Shown here: one piece after another, positions 44,465 to 55,631 of the stretch
Position numbering within the stretch: the stretch's first letter is position 1
Layout: every line of letters starts with the position of its first letter
Made by a program: the position numbers and the translations under genes
Assembly (NCBI GenBank): GCA_946902985.2
Contig: OX336391.1
Span: 142,727,074-142,791,073 of the forward strand
Length of the DNA: 64,000 nucleotides
From: Meconema thalassinum
Taxonomy: Eukaryota > Arthropoda > Insecta > Orthoptera > Tettigoniidae
Direction of reading: 5' to 3'
Notes under the pieces: generated by a model
What the model was told of the DNA's origin: nothing
Databases searched by the model: none
Seen by the model: only the letters and a program-made list of their open reading frames with translations

Positions 44465-44573
44465 TTTGGGGTCTGGGGGATGTGAAACGCGAAGATATGT
44501 CGAAATTTTCCGGAAGTCGAAACATGGTACCCATTGCAATAGTTAGCTTTCTAATGAAATCTACCTAAAATGC
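44465..44573 (+). repeat. Dispersed repeat T, copy 2
   Basis: Same sequence as 39487-39597 from GGATGTGAAACGCGAAGA to GAAATCTACCTAA. Confidence 0.78.
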
Positions 44574-44696
44574 ATACTTTTTAGTCGCTCAACACTCTTT
44601 TACCCAATTAGATAGCACACTTTCCTGAAAACAACTACATGTAGTAATACTATTCATCCTAAACTTCCCCATTTATCAGTGAATACTATTGGTTGT

Positions 44697-44835
44697 TTGG
44701 TTGGTTGGTTGGTTCCTCAGTTTAGGGGCTGCGTCAACGCGGTCATGTAGCCCCGCGTACTTTGGGTGTGTGTAGAATCTGTCTTATATCCGGTGTTAAT
44801 TGTGATGACTGTATTAATGTGTGTATCAGTATTCA
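44697..44835 (-). repeat. SINE A tail fragment
   Basis: Complement of the shared A/B tail with a (AACC)n end; head missing. Confidence 0.78.
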
Positions 44836-44869
44836 ATTCAAGTTTTTAAAAAAATACCGTATGGCCTCG

Positions 44870-45220
44870 GGTGCCGGTTGCAAGCTTTGTTATTTGACAC
44901 CCAGAAGGTAGCTTGCATGTCGAATTTCGTTGTTCCTTGAAGCACTATGAAAGTCAAGGAGGTTAGATATCTTGAACACGATAGCGCTTTCTAGTAGAGA
45001 AATGAGGGACTTTGTGTTGGCGGAAACTCCCGAGGTGAATTTTGCCATTATGAACACGGCCTACTGAATTCAAATGGGTTCTTTGACATGCCAACATCGT
45101 ATGAGATGGTGTCGTAATTTTTGCCGACTAAAAAAAAACACTTACCACGGCCAGGAGCGAACCTGCAAGCTTGGGGTTAGTAGACCGACACGTTAACCAC
45201 TCACCCACCGTGAAAAGAAA
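44870..45220 (-). repeat. SINE with tRNA-like head
   Basis: - strand: CACGGTGGGTGAGTGGTTAA (A box), GCAGGTTCGCTCCTGG (B box) at 45145-45215, with partial acceptor pairing CACGG/CCGTG. A body follows to about 44870. Family not otherwise represented. Confidence 0.5.
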
Positions 45221-46369
45221 AAGAAGAAGTCTGACCCTTAGAAGAACGACACAAGGGTAAATTAAGGCGGGAAATTGAAAGACTCCCTAGACCTCGGATA
45301 CTCAAATACCGTTGGGGTTTGAAGAGAACAAGAGTTGACTAAGGAAGGTCGACAGGAAAGATGACAGAAAGGAGCCTAGCACAAGCAAGGGGAAGCAATG
45401 CCGGACACAGTTGGGGTCCCGTGGTCACCAACCCACACCCCACAGGTGGTGAGCCTCTAGGGGTGTATTTAGATGGTTGCATGGTCAGTTTTGGCATAAA
45501 GCCTTTAATAAATATTTAAAAGAAACACCGATGTACCGGTAATGAATAAGCTGGGTTCTCCCCATCCTTGGCCAGTGTTAGACACCTGGTGGAGAGTTTC
45601 AAGTTCGGACAAGGCCTGAGGCGCGGCATTTTAGTTAAAGAGAAAAGAAACGTGATTGAATGTTTGCCAAAATACTCGACCGGAATAAAACGACCATTAT
45701 CTCGATCGCTAACACGAAAGCAGAGGAATGCATGCTAGTTTGATTGCTCTGGGTATTGCATTCTTCTTGGGCATTATAGCGGACCGTTAACATGCCCGGA
45801 AGGGACAAATATATGCATAAGCATGGAAACTGAGTTCTTTTTCTCAGTTGCACAATAAACTAAATGACCTCAAGAATTATTTGTGCTATCATAACGGTTA
45901 AAGGCTGGACATATTTGATGTTTAGATAATTTCCAAATAAAATAATTATTGAAAGTCTAAATTACTGGGCCTAAGAGATGTTAAAGCCCAGTAGGAGCGA
46001 TGTATTTGAAGCCTTAACTTACCAAACTCGTTTCAAGTAGTGTGACGTCACAGACGTAAATATGTGACTTACCTGCAAAAAGAGAGAAACGACATTAGTA
46101 CATAGAAATGAAACACAGCACATAACAGTCAAATACTCGGCTCCAAGTTTCTATTTAAATTTGTCTATTGTTTTACTCGCAGAGAATATTAATTAACTTT
46201 GATTGTGTGCATTACTAATTGCTTGTAACATCTAAAACCTATGTCAAGTTAATAAATCATTTTTTTAATGGAAATAAAGATAAACGTACATTCCCGCGTT
46301 AGGTATGCATATCTGCGTCAATGAAATAAGCACAACTTTGGACTCGCATCATGCACAGGGATCTCACCT
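45221..46369. other. Possible retroposon debris, no gene
   Basis: 45290-45470 has a retroposon-like segment (GACAGAAAGGAGCCTAGC, GGGGTCCCGTGGTCACCAAC). The rest is unassigned. Confidence 0.4.
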
Positions 46370-46840
46370 TTCTGTTGTTGTTGATTCATTTAGGGATTTA
46401 CAACATCGTGCTAATGTAGAGGAGAATTGATGTGTTTGAAATGTGGTGTTACAGAAGAATGATGAAGATCAGATGGGTAGATAGGGTTACAAGTGAAGAC
46501 GTATTAAGACGAGAGGGAGAGGAGAGATGTTTCTGGCGACTGCTAATGAAGAGAATAGATAGGTTGGTAGGACACATACTAAGACACCCAGGAATAGTGA
46601 GCTCAGTTATTGAAGGAAGGGTCAAGGATAAGAACTGTAGGGGTAGACCAAGGTTACAATATGTTAGACAGATTGCCTCGGATGTATGGTGTGGTAGCTA
46701 TAGAGAGATGAAACTATAAGCTCAGAACGGGGAGGCATGGAGTGCTGCATCAAACTAGTCAAATGACTGAAGACTCAAACACACGCTAATGTAGCCCCGT
46801 GCACTTGGGTGTGTGTGAAATCTGTATGATAATAATAGTT
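46370..46840 (-). mobile_element. SINE B tail split by LINE K
   Basis: Left part 46370-46419 (TTGTTGTTGATTCATTTAGG, CATCGTGCTAATGTAG) and right part 46785-46840 (GCTAATGTAGCCCCGTGCAC, TTGGGTGTGTGTG) are one SINE B tail once the insert is removed. Confidence 0.85.
46420..46784 (+). pseudogene. LINE K copy 2: reverse transcriptase C-terminus inserted with 10-base TSD
   Basis: A 365-base, strongly 5'-truncated LINE insertion flanked by GCTAATGTAG (46410-46419 and 46785-46794). An open frame 46432-46719 reads MFEMWCYRRMMKIRWVDRVT, CFWRLLMKRIDRLVGHILRH, NCRGRPRLQYVRQIASD and ends at a stop after YREMKL. After TAA, residues typical of the terminus (AQN.EAW) continue in the same frame, so the stop is likely a mutation. 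It is cleaner than copy 1 (30540-31065). The catalytic palm is absent; cannot be active. Confidence 0.85.
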
Positions 46841-46864
46841 ATTATTCATTATTATTCACTTCAT

Positions 46865-47187
46865 CGCATCCCCCAATGAATGCATCAGGGAGAGATTTGA
46901 AATTGCACCCATTCCCGAAAAAATGCGCGAGAGTCGTTTAAGATTGTTTGGACATGTGCTGAGGTCAGGGGCTGACACTATAGCAAAGACGGGTTACATG
47001 TTGGAAGTCGCCGGCAATAGACCAAAAGGACGACCATAACAGCGATGGACCGATACCCTTCACAAAGACCTGAAGAGCGTCATTCTCCACCCTGATATGG
47101 CCCAGGGCAGAACTAAATGGATACTTAGAATCCATGTAGTGGACCCTTTCACCAGGCGGGACAAACGCTGAAGAAAAGAAGAAGAAG
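46865..47187 (+). pseudogene. LINE P (RTE-type) C-terminus, 17-base TSD
   Basis: A 323-base 5'-truncated insertion flanked by ATTATTATTCACTTCAT (46848-46864 and 47188-47204). Reading from 46881: [42 protein letters not shown], a TAA stop at 47037-47039, then QRWTDTLHKDLKS, and RRDKR with the natural TGA at 47169-47171. The IRERF..APIP.K.RE...R..GHVLR and RPKGRP.QRW order is what I know from the RTE clade C-terminus. The (GAA)n tail fits a LINE 3' end. One internal stop, otherwise the frame is intact. Confidence 0.85.
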
Positions 47188-47289
47188 ATTATTATTCACT
47201 TCATAGTATTTGTCGATACAGCTGTCTGAAACCTTTTGGGTCAAATAGAGGGTCCTCAACGGAGTAACCTATATTGAGATAGGGAAGCA

Positions 47290-47650
47290 ATGGGCGGAAA
47301 TGCATATTTACTGTGTTATGGACATACACACGACGGTGCACCAACCCACTTAGATGTTAATGTCCGCAAATACCTACACAACATGTACCCTCATCGTTGG
47401 GTTAGAAGGTCCTGTCCCATGGCAAGTGCGATCGCCGGATCTCACACCTCTAGATTCTTTTTCTATGGGGTTAAGCCAAGTCGTTGGTGTATGAAGACCC
47501 AGTAGAAACGGGTTTGCTAGAATCCAAGCTGTCTGTCTCCTTGTACAATAGATACCAGGGATCTTTGAAAGGCATCAGCAAAACTTCATGTACCGTTGCA
47601 ATACATGCATTGAGACTGGCGATCGTCACTTTGAACAATTAGCCTACTAT
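47290..47650 (+). pseudogene. IS630/Tc1/mariner-group transposase fragment, multiply frameshifted
   Basis: Pieces of one transposase appear in successive frames. First HDGAPTHLDVNVRKYLHNM and HRWVRR (includes the second catalytic Asp, in HDGAP). After a shift, GPVPWQVRSPDLTPLDSF (third acidic residue region, SPDLTPLD). After a second shift, KSLVYEDPVETGLL. After a third, IPGIFERHQQNFMYRC, then CIETGDRHFEQL. The order and spacing match an abundant insect DDE family usually labelled Tc3- or mariner-like (SPDLTPLDFF). N-terminus and first Asp are absent and no TIRs were found. Confidence 0.75.
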
Positions 47651-47679
47651 GAGCTACCTTGATGGTATGAGGTGTATGT

Positions 47680-48182
47680 TGTTGGTTCCTCAGTTTAGGG
47701 GCTGCGACAACGTGACCATGTAGCCCCGTGTACTTTGGGTGTGTGTAGAATCTGTCTGAAAACCGGTGTTAATTGTGATGGCTGTATTAGTGTGAGTTAG
47801 CTGTGATTCAGGTAAGGACTGCAGGCGATCAATTTCAAGTAGTTCCTACTTTCGCTACCAAATGCTACTGTCAACGACACCTAGCTGTGAACTTGGCTAC
47901 TAGATGCCACCGCAACCGGCCCCTGGCGTCGAACGTTGGAACTAATAGATAGTTAATGAAATATAACCTATAAATTTAGCTTTACACAAATGTAGTTAGT
48001 GGAAGTTTTTTTACATGCCATAAATGTATGATATGGGCCCGTCGATTTAATTTCCTGTCCGAAGGAAGCATACTGAAGGATTTTTAACGCTCTTAAAAAA
48101 TCCGACAACTTCGGCCGGGTTTGACCCCGCGATTTTGGGCATAGAAGCTCAGCATGCTACCAACTACGCCACCGTAGCCGCC
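47680..48182 (-). mobile_element. SINE A, near full length
   Basis: - strand head GCGGCTACGGTGGCGTAGTT (48180 down), B box GGGGTCAAACCCGGCC, body 'taagagcgttaaaaatcc' and 'atatcatacatttatggca', full tail to 47680. Confidence 0.85.
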
Positions 48183-49126
48183 ACAATTATTTTTACTGTA
48201 AATTAAAAATACCGTTTCACAAAATTTCTGACTGTCAAAATTTGTCATGTAAACACAATTATTCTGGTTCGGGCAACACAATTTGAATTGAAGAATGGAT
48301 CTCAGGGAAGCGAGCACCAGGTTGTCAACGCCTTCAATGCAGTGTAACCCTCCAATATTTACAAAATGCTCTCCTCAGTCATGAGCTAGTTCCCAGCAAA
48401 ATTATTTCAAAATGAGCTCACTTTAAAGTGTTAGCGTGTAAGCTAAACATAAAAGTGTAAAGTATCCCTGACCTGATTCAATAAACGTGAGGAGAACTGT
48501 TTCCTGTAATTGCAGGTGTTCCTCACGAAATGCACATATCTCCTCATCACCTATCGATTACTTCTGCGTGCTAATTTCCTAATTATAGGGTTTAGCTTGC
48601 AGTACGTCTGAAAAAGAAACATAAATTTTCCCAATATCGAAGCACTGAGAAGATATTACTTCTCAAATATCTTGGACCAGTTCAACCTCTTATGAAAGCT
48701 GGCAAACCCAGATTGAAATCTGATCACGTCTTTTTGTTACATGTTTTCGTTCAAAGTAAGCTATTACTTCCAGGAGAGACTTAATCTAAGAGATAATAAA
48801 TATAGGGGCCTCCGAAACACTGAACGTTATTTTTCATTAAAACACTGAAATAAAATGCTCGGGAATCGAACTTTGATTGTTTTTTTTGCCTGAGTGTTAT
48901 TATTGATAATTAACAAAATTGATTTTCAGTCGGTCAACACAAGAGTGTCCAAATAGATTGGGTAGAAAGTGACGATTATTTTATCACCCTATTATCTGAA
49001 AGAAACGCTCCATTAATTATTTCTACATTAGCACAATTAACCCCTCCTCGGGGAAAACCAAGAATACTAGGCGTTACAGCACGAGATCATCAAAATGTGT
49101 TCATCATGTAGACGAATTCAGAAGAA
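48183..49126. other. No feature recognised
   Basis: A+T-rich, only random open frames. Confidence 0.4.
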
Positions 49127-51576
49127 ACAAGATGTTCAGTAAAGAACATATAGCCTACTTTCTCCTAAATGCATGGGTATTGTTATAACTCTTTGTCCTT
49201 TTCAAGGAGTATGATTGAATGTTGGTTGTAGTAGCTTGTTGAAATACAACGTGCTATAGGGATATTAAACATGAATATGAGGTGCCCTTTGCTAGTGCTA
49301 CCTCTGTACCAAATTTCGTTCAATTCGGTTTCACCGTGTTTGAATTGATAGGGGGAAACGATTTGCACACATACTTGGCCACCATCTGCAAACTATTGGG
49401 CTGATGTTCTTGCAGTTTGGTCAGAATATGTTTCCCACATAAAGATATGGTGTTGCAAAATTTGGTAGAGACTAGATTATTAGGTTGGTCGTAATTACAT
49501 TTTAGCTTTTAACATTTGGGTGGCCGCGATTACGTATCCGTCAAGATAGCGGTGATATAAAACATGACACTGAGGTGCCCTTTGCTAGTGCTACCTCTGT
49601 ACCAAATTTCGTTCATTCGGTTCCACCGTGTTCGAATTAATAGGGGGAATCAATTTTGATATAAACATGGCCGCCATCCGCAAACTATTAGGCTAATGAC
49701 CTATTAGATTGGTCAAAGGATGCTCCCTCCATAAAGGTATGTTGTTGCAAAGTTTGGTAGAGATCGAATGGTTATGTTAGTCGTAATTTGATTTAAGCTT
49801 TAAACATTTGTGTGGCCGCTATTACGTTTCTGTCAATATGGCGGCGATATTAATCATGACACTGAGATACCCTTTGCTAGTGCTATCTCTGTACCAAATT
49901 TCGTTCCATTCTGTTTCACCGTGTTTGAATTAATAGGGGGAATCGATTCTGACACAAAGATGGCCGCCATCCGCAAACTATTAGGCGAATGACCTATTAG
50001 ATTGGTCAAAGGATGCTCCCTCCATAAAGGTATGTAGTTGCAAAATTTGGTTGAGATCGGATGATTAGGTTAATCGTAATTTGATTTAAGCTTTGAACAT
50101 TCGTGTGGCCGCCATTACGTTTCAGTCAAGACGGCAGCGATATAAAACATGACACTGAGGTGCCCTTTGCTAGTGCTACCTCTGTACCAAATTTCGTTCC
50201 ATTAGGTTCCTCCGTGTTCGAATTAATAGGGGGAATCAATTTTGACATAAAGATGGCCGCCATCCGCAAACTATTAGGCTAATAACCTATTAGATTGGTC
50301 AAAGGATGCTCCCTCCAAAAGGGTATGTTGTTGCAAAGTTTGGTAGAGATCGGATGGTTATGTTAGTCGTAATTTAACTTAAGCTTTGAACATTTGTGTG
50401 GCCGCCATTACGTTTCTGTCAATATGGCGGCGATATAAAACATGAAACTGAGATGCCCTTTGCTAGTGCTACCTCTGTACCAAATTTCGTTCCATTCGGT
50501 TTCACCGTGTTTGAATTAATAGGGGAATTGATTTTCACACAAAGATGGCCGCCATTCGCAAACTATTAGGCTAATGACCTATTCATTTTGTCAAAGGATG
50601 CTTCCTCTATAAGGGTATGTTGTTGCAAAATTTGGTAGAGATCGGATGATTAGGTTAATCGTAATTTGATTTAAGCTTTGAACATTTGTGTGGCCGCCAT
50701 TACGTTTCCGTCAAGATGGCGGCGATATAAAACATGACACTGAGGTGCCTTTTGTTAGGACTACCTCTGTACCAAATTTCGTTCCATTCGGTTGCACCGT
50801 GTTCGAATTAATAGGGGGAATCGATTTTCACACAAAGATGGCCGCCATCCGCAAACTATTACTCTGATGACCTATTAGTTTGGTCAAAGGATGCTCCCCC
50901 CATAAAGGTATGTTGTTGCAAAATTTGGTAGAGATCGGATGATTAGGTTAGTCGTAATTTGATTTAAGCTTTGAACATTTGTGTGGCCGCCATTACGTTT
51001 CCGTCAAGATGGCGGCGATATAAAACATGACACTGAGGTGCCTTTCGTTAGTACTACTTCCGTACCAAATTTCGTTCCATTCGGTTGCACCGTGTTCGAA
51101 TTAATAGGGGGAATCGATTTTCACTCAAAGATGGCCGCCATCCGTAAACTATTACGCTGATGACCTATTGGTTTGGTCAAAGGATGCTCCCCCCATAAAG
51201 GTATGTTGTTGCAAAATTTGGTAGAGATCGGATGATTAGGTTAGTCGTAATTTGATTTAAGCTTTGAACATTTGTGAGGCCGCCATTACGTTTCCGTCAA
51301 GATGGCGGCGATATAAAACATGACACTGAGGTGTCCTTTGCTAGTGCTACCTTTGTACCAAATTTCGTTCAATTCGCATTCACCGTGTTCGAATTGATAG
51401 GGGGGGACAGACATTCAGAGTACACACACTCACACACACACAGACACACACACACACAGACACACACACAGACTCACACACACACATACACACACACACA
51501 GACAGACACACTTTTTTCGCCCTGTGTTGATCTCATAAGTCTACTTTCATTTTTTGCAAAAATCGAAAGTAGGCTA
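49127..51576 (+). mobile_element. Helentron-like family 1, copy A, with eight-copy 293-base array
   Basis: Starts ACAAGATGTTCAGTAAAGAA (GTTC-N6-GAAC), then AGCCTACTTTCTCC and about 130 bases of unique 5' sequence. The word GTACCAAATTTCGTTC then occurs eight times at 49306, 49599, 49891, 50184, 50477, 50769, 51062 and 51355, spacing 292 or 293. Each unit carries AAGATGGCCGCCAT and AAGATGGCGGCGAT-type words. After the last unit come ATAGGGGGGGACAGACATTC, a CA/GACA microsatellite (51423-51508), and the hairpin CTACTTTCATTTTTTGC / GCAAAAATCGAAAGTAG ending GGCTA. Open frames in the units are by-products of the repeat. Confidence 0.9.
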
Positions 51577-51630
51577 AAAAGAGACTGATAGTCAGTCTGA
51601 AAGACTGGACTTTATATCATTTTAAAGCTA

Positions 51631-51776
51631 GCAGCCGAGTACCAAGAAGTCAGTGCGAGAACAGACTTTCAAGATTCTATTTTGTTTCTTCACTGCCTAC
51701 TTGATTGTTCTCGCACTGCCTTCTTGAAACTCTGATTTCGCACTGCCTTCTTGGTACTCGGCTGCTACATCGTACT
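51631..51776. repeat. Imperfect inverted repeat, 44-base arms
   Basis: GCAGCCGAGTACCAAGAAG and GTGCGAGAACAGACTTTCAA at the left are mirrored by GCCTTCTTGGTACTCGGCTG at the right. A GTTCTCGCACTGCC copy inside gives an alternative shorter fold. Could be a MITE; no TSD found. Confidence 0.65.
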
Positions 51777-52854
51777 ATGACGTCACACACCTCAGTGCAT
51801 TCTCGGTACATTTCGTCCCGTCACCGTAACGTAACGCCAGACCTCAGCGTAACGACGAAGTCGACAAGATTATTAAAATGATAAAAGGAAAAAGAAACAC
51901 GCTTAAGTTGAGAAAGTAGAGTGTCAGTGATTGTTTTCACATTAATCATCTCTCCCTCACAATTGCGTCATCTAAACCATCCCAGATGAAGAAAAAACAA
52001 TCTTTCTTAAAACATTTCTTTTTTCTTAGATCAGGTACAAAGTTGTATAATACTCTACTGTATGTGTTTATTCATAAACAGTGTGTCCACTAAGTTTCCA
52101 TCAATGTCATCTTTAAAAACAGTCCGTTATCTCTCCCGACTTTACCCTATGTTATCACAACGATATATTTACCCCAAATATGCCATTTCTTTTTCAATAT
52201 TGAAGCCGTGAAATATAGCGACATAAAGTTAATTTGCGAAATGTGTTATTTTCACTCAAGATGCTAAATACCAACTAATTGCTGGCAGTAATATGTTATT
52301 TTTAATAATTACTTTAAAATTAATTTAAATAGTTTACACTAATTACTCGTTTGATGGAAAATATGGTGTTCTTTATTCCTCCTAATTGCTCATTATTTAA
52401 CCAAATCCGTGCACCGTAGACAATGATTAAGCACACTCACACCTTATATTTTTATTTCACCGTAAATTAGTGTGCCTGTTGATAACATATGGTGTATATG
52501 GTACAGAATAGGTAGAAGCGAGAAATACAGCTCATATAGTTGCCAATATCCGGCACTGTGGCTTAAGGGGCTAAAAGAAAGAGTATCTAGACCAATAACA
52601 ATCAATGCAACGGTTGGCAAGGCTCTGAGATTTTATTCAAACTATAAGGAAGTGTATCCGGCTGCCTTGTTAGCGGTAAACAATGCACCAAGTAATGTAT
52701 TCACTCTGCAGGAATGTTGGAGAGGTCCTCAGCCTCATGCTGACCACAGCCTGCTCCAGCAGTCTTCACACCGCACATTTGGTTTCTCGAAGGCTTGAGT
52801 AAACATGTTCGTTTTGTAGTTAACAGGTTTTTGAAAGCCACATAAGTGTACTTC
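51777..52854. other. No feature recognised
   Basis: A 108-codon open frame at 52472-52798 (+) has no domain I recognise. Remainder A+T-rich. Confidence 0.35.
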
Positions 52855-53110
52855 TAGTAGTGCCCTTTATCACCGTACAAAATTTCAGGGTGATATCCGT
52901 AATAGTTTCGGAGATATAGAATGCCGGTGAAATATTTCGCACAGGCGCCATGTTGGATTGGTGAGACGTATTAAAATTTAAGGGGCACGGTCCGGGTCGG
53001 CCAAAATAGTACTATGGCTTTACCGAGTTTCATTGATATCGCTCCAGCCATTTAGATTTTATTGGGGGAGGGGCCCACACACGGACATACGCACTGACAC
53101 GGTCTCCAAA
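52855..53110 (+). mobile_element. Third Helentron-like family, 3' fragment
   Basis: Layout parallels families 1 and 2: GTACAAAATTTCAGGGTGAT, AGGCGCCATGTTGGATTGG, then GCTCCAGCCATTTAGATTTT, a G-run (TTGGGGGAGGGG) and CACACACGGACATACGCAC. Ends not resolved; single copy here. Confidence 0.45.
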
Positions 53111-53410
53111 TTCAACGTTTCGCTTGCCCTACAACATAGCAGTAAAAACGGAACTCTACTGTATAAAATGTTATTAATTTGATCAGATAATCAGCAACGT
53201 CGTATGACTCGAAGTGCCGTGGATTGTTACGGCCTTTCAAAAATCCTGGCTTCTTCAGACAGAAATCGAACTAGCGAATTTCGGATCAGGAAGTGGGCAG
53301 TATACTGCGGGTCTACCGAGGGAGCAAACAAGTTAAGATTCTATACAGACAATACTCACTGTTTTATTCAAGATTCAAGTGACTACATTCACTGAGTTGG
53401 CGTAGAGCTT
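53111..53410. other. No feature recognised
   Basis: TGTTTTATTCAAGA at 53360 recurs at 53869 after the SINE B copy, followed by further similar sequence; possibly a long imperfect flanking duplication. Confidence 0.35.
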
Positions 53411-53872
53411 AGACCACCTCATGGTGTAGTGGTTAGCATTCTTGGCTGTCACCCCTAATGTCTGGGTTCAATTCCCGATTCTGTTGATGATGATGATAGT
53501 TGTTTTAAGGGATGGAACAGCGAGATCATATGACCCTTCCCGACTCTACCAAGAAGTTTAATTCTTACCTGAGGGTTGGAACGAGGAACCCTCAGCCTCT
53601 TGAGGTTAGATGGGTTCGATTCCCACCTCAGCCATTGTTGAAGTCGTATTCCACGATTTCTCCCTTCTACTCCAGGCAAATGCCGGGATAGTACCGAACG
53701 CAAGACCTTGGCTCTCTCCTACCCCACCCTATATCAAATTACAACTAAACCCACTAGTGCAGTCATCACAATAACACAGGATATCAGACAGATTCCACAC
53801 TCGCCCAAGTACACAGGGCTTAATGACCACGAGGTGGCAACCACAAAATGAACCAACAACAACAACGTTGTT
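53411..53872 (+). mobile_element. SINE B, full length, interrupted by retroposon R
   Basis: Head ATGGTGTAGTGGTTAGCATT, B box GGTTCAATTCCCGATTCTG, then the R insert at 53484-53541, then ACCAAGAAGTTTAATTCT, the second box GGGTTCGATTCCCACC, and the tail ending in (AAC)n. A complete reference copy for the family. Confidence 0.85.
53484..53541 (-). mobile_element. Retroposon R 3' fragment inside SINE B
   Basis: 58 bases: TTGATGATGATGATAGTTGT and TTAAGGGATGGAACAGCGAG. Flanked by TTCCCGATTCT / TTCCCGACTCT, a near-perfect TSD. Confidence 0.75.
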
Positions 53873-54764
53873 TTATTCAAGAATATAGTGACGTGCGTTG
53901 AGCTTCGCTTCATCATCACACAACCCATTCTAAATCAGAAGATATTTCATTAGCAAACGGATTGTCTGAGGTAAGCAAGCTCACAGGAGGATAATAAAAC
54001 TACGGTGATTATTTTCTACCTTTGATGGTGAGAGATCCCACAAACGTGAGTATTCCGGATACATACAGGTCCCACCTTGAGCTACACCTTGCATTTCCTC
54101 ATAAGGGCTCTCTTTCAACATGTCCAGCATTTTAATTTTCTTAATGTTCGTTTCTTCTTCTTCTTCTTCTTCTTCTGCTTCACACAACAAAACAACTATA
54201 TTGTTGGAAGGACAGAAAGGAACCTTCTTGTCATGTTCAGGAAGGAGTTCGTTGACCGGTAGACCGCAAGGCACAGAGTTCCCACACAGGTTAACACCAA
54301 GAGCTCTACTCAAGCTACTTAGTGTCTGTCAATGTGACAGCCGATGGTGGGAACATAATCCTAATTAAAGTCAATGGTACTTGGACGTTCATATTAAAAT
54401 ACCCCAACACCAATTGACTGTAAAGCCAAGCCTCCACATTCCCGCATTTACTGGGTGCCGTCCGTATCTCAGCCCACATAGAAATATTTGTAAAACTCAA
54501 TACACACGTTTTTCTGTCGGTAGAAAGAATACATATTCATTTGTTTAGGGCTGGCCCACAGCAAACAGTTTTCGAGCCACCAGTTTTTACTTTACAGGAT
54601 AAGATGAAAGTCGCTTAAAACAAGTAGTTGGCGCTTATTTTATAACACCTCATAAACAAATTTCGAATTGCCGAATTAACTGTTGAATTATAACAGAAAT
54701 TTCTACTCAAATCTGCTCATATCAATGACATGCTGCTGTTAAGTTCTCTCCCCCTTCGGGGACG
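53873..54764. other. No gene; (TTC)n tract
   Basis: (TTC)n lies at 54149-54172. No coding or repeat family recognised. Confidence 0.4.
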
Positions 54765-54900
54765 TGGTGGTGAACCGGTCAAGTTGTTGGCCTCTCACCA
54801 CGGTTGGCCGGGTTCGATTCGCGGTCAATGCACGGGAGATTTTCAAAGTGAAATGTCATGTCCTGTGGTTCGGTTCCGTAGCTCACGATCGCGAGATTAA
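54765..54900 (+). repeat. SINE-like tRNA-derived head
   Basis: GTGGTGGTGAACCGGTCAAG (A-box-like) and GGCCGGGTTCGATTCGCGG (B box), then GCACGGGAGATTTTC. Family has no other clear copy here. Confidence 0.5.
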
Positions 54901-55009
54901 CGATCAAGTAAAACTACAAACTTCCTTTGTTAAGTTCTCACCAACGTTGTTGTGACAAAAATAAACATAGGCTAATATTGTGTGGTTAGTTTGAGACTAA
55001 AACAATAAC

Positions 55010-55240
55010 GTTAAGACAAAAAAAAATAGATAAAGAAATGTATTACCAATTTAAAGAAAATCTATAACAATAGAAAAACATCAATAACAATTAAAACAAA
55101 ACAAAAATAAAGAAAAAATGAAAAGAAAAAAAACGATCCAGAAAAATAAACAGAAAAACAATATGAAATAAAAAGGAAACGAAACATTAAAAAGAAAACG
55201 AAAAGAGAAGAAAAAATTAAAAGAAAACTTAAGTACGGGT
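55010..55240. repeat. Purine/A-rich low-complexity tract
   Basis: AAAAC, AAAAAG and AAAT words over about 230 bases, reminiscent of the A-rich arm of element H but without its TIRs. Confidence 0.7.
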
Positions 55241-55261
55241 AAGAACATCGTAACATAAATA

Positions 55262-55621
55262 AGTTGTTGTTGATTATTTTCGGAGCTTTGCGAGATCCTG
55301 GTCATCTTGCCCCGTGTACTTCGGTGTGTGTGGATTTTTCTGATAACCTCTGTCACTGTGATGTCTGTTCTAGTGTGTGTATTTGTAATTAAGGTAGGAT
55401 TCGGGTAGGAAGTGTCCGTGACCTTCCGGTCATTTGGCAGGAATAGAAGTGGAAAACCAAGGAAAACCACTTCCAGGATGGCTGAGGTAGGAATCAAACC
55501 GCTCTTCTCAGTTTTGTCTTACGAGGTGGAGTGTACCCCGTTCCAGTCCTCAGACCTGAATTTAATTTCTTGGCAGAGCCGGGAATGGAACCCGGGCCAC
55601 CGCGAATGCTAGCCACTACGC
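55262..55621 (-). mobile_element. SINE B, full length with 10-base TSD
   Basis: - strand head GTTGCGTAGTGGCTAGCATT (55621 down), B box GGTTCCATTCCCGGCTCTG, second box GGTTTGATTCCTACCTCAG, GAAGTGGTTTTCCTTGG, tail ending (AAC)n at 55262. TSD AACATAAATA at 55252-55261 and 55622-55631. Confidence 0.9.
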
Positions 55622-55631
55622 AACATAAATA

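Noticed and set aside
49306..51355. CRISPR-like periodicity
   Set aside because: The repeat is a 293-base contiguous tandem unit without short repeat/spacer alternation, in eukaryotic TE context.
49810..51588. Open frames of 60-104 codons in the 293-base units (also at 40077-40451, 56885-57115, 58056-58319)
   Set aside because: They recur because the repeat unit recurs, run into CA-microsatellite translation, and show no domain. The DNA has element ends and tandem structure that explain it better.
52472..52798. 108-codon open frame on the + strand
   Set aside because: No recognisable domain, no splice or codon-use support, and length within chance for 64 kb of six-frame sequence.
53350..53910. 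Long target-site duplication around SINE B (TGTTTTATTCAAGA on both sides)
   Set aside because: The similarity continues patchily beyond any normal TSD length and is not adjacent to the SINE's left end, so it may be an older duplication; not claimed as a TSD.
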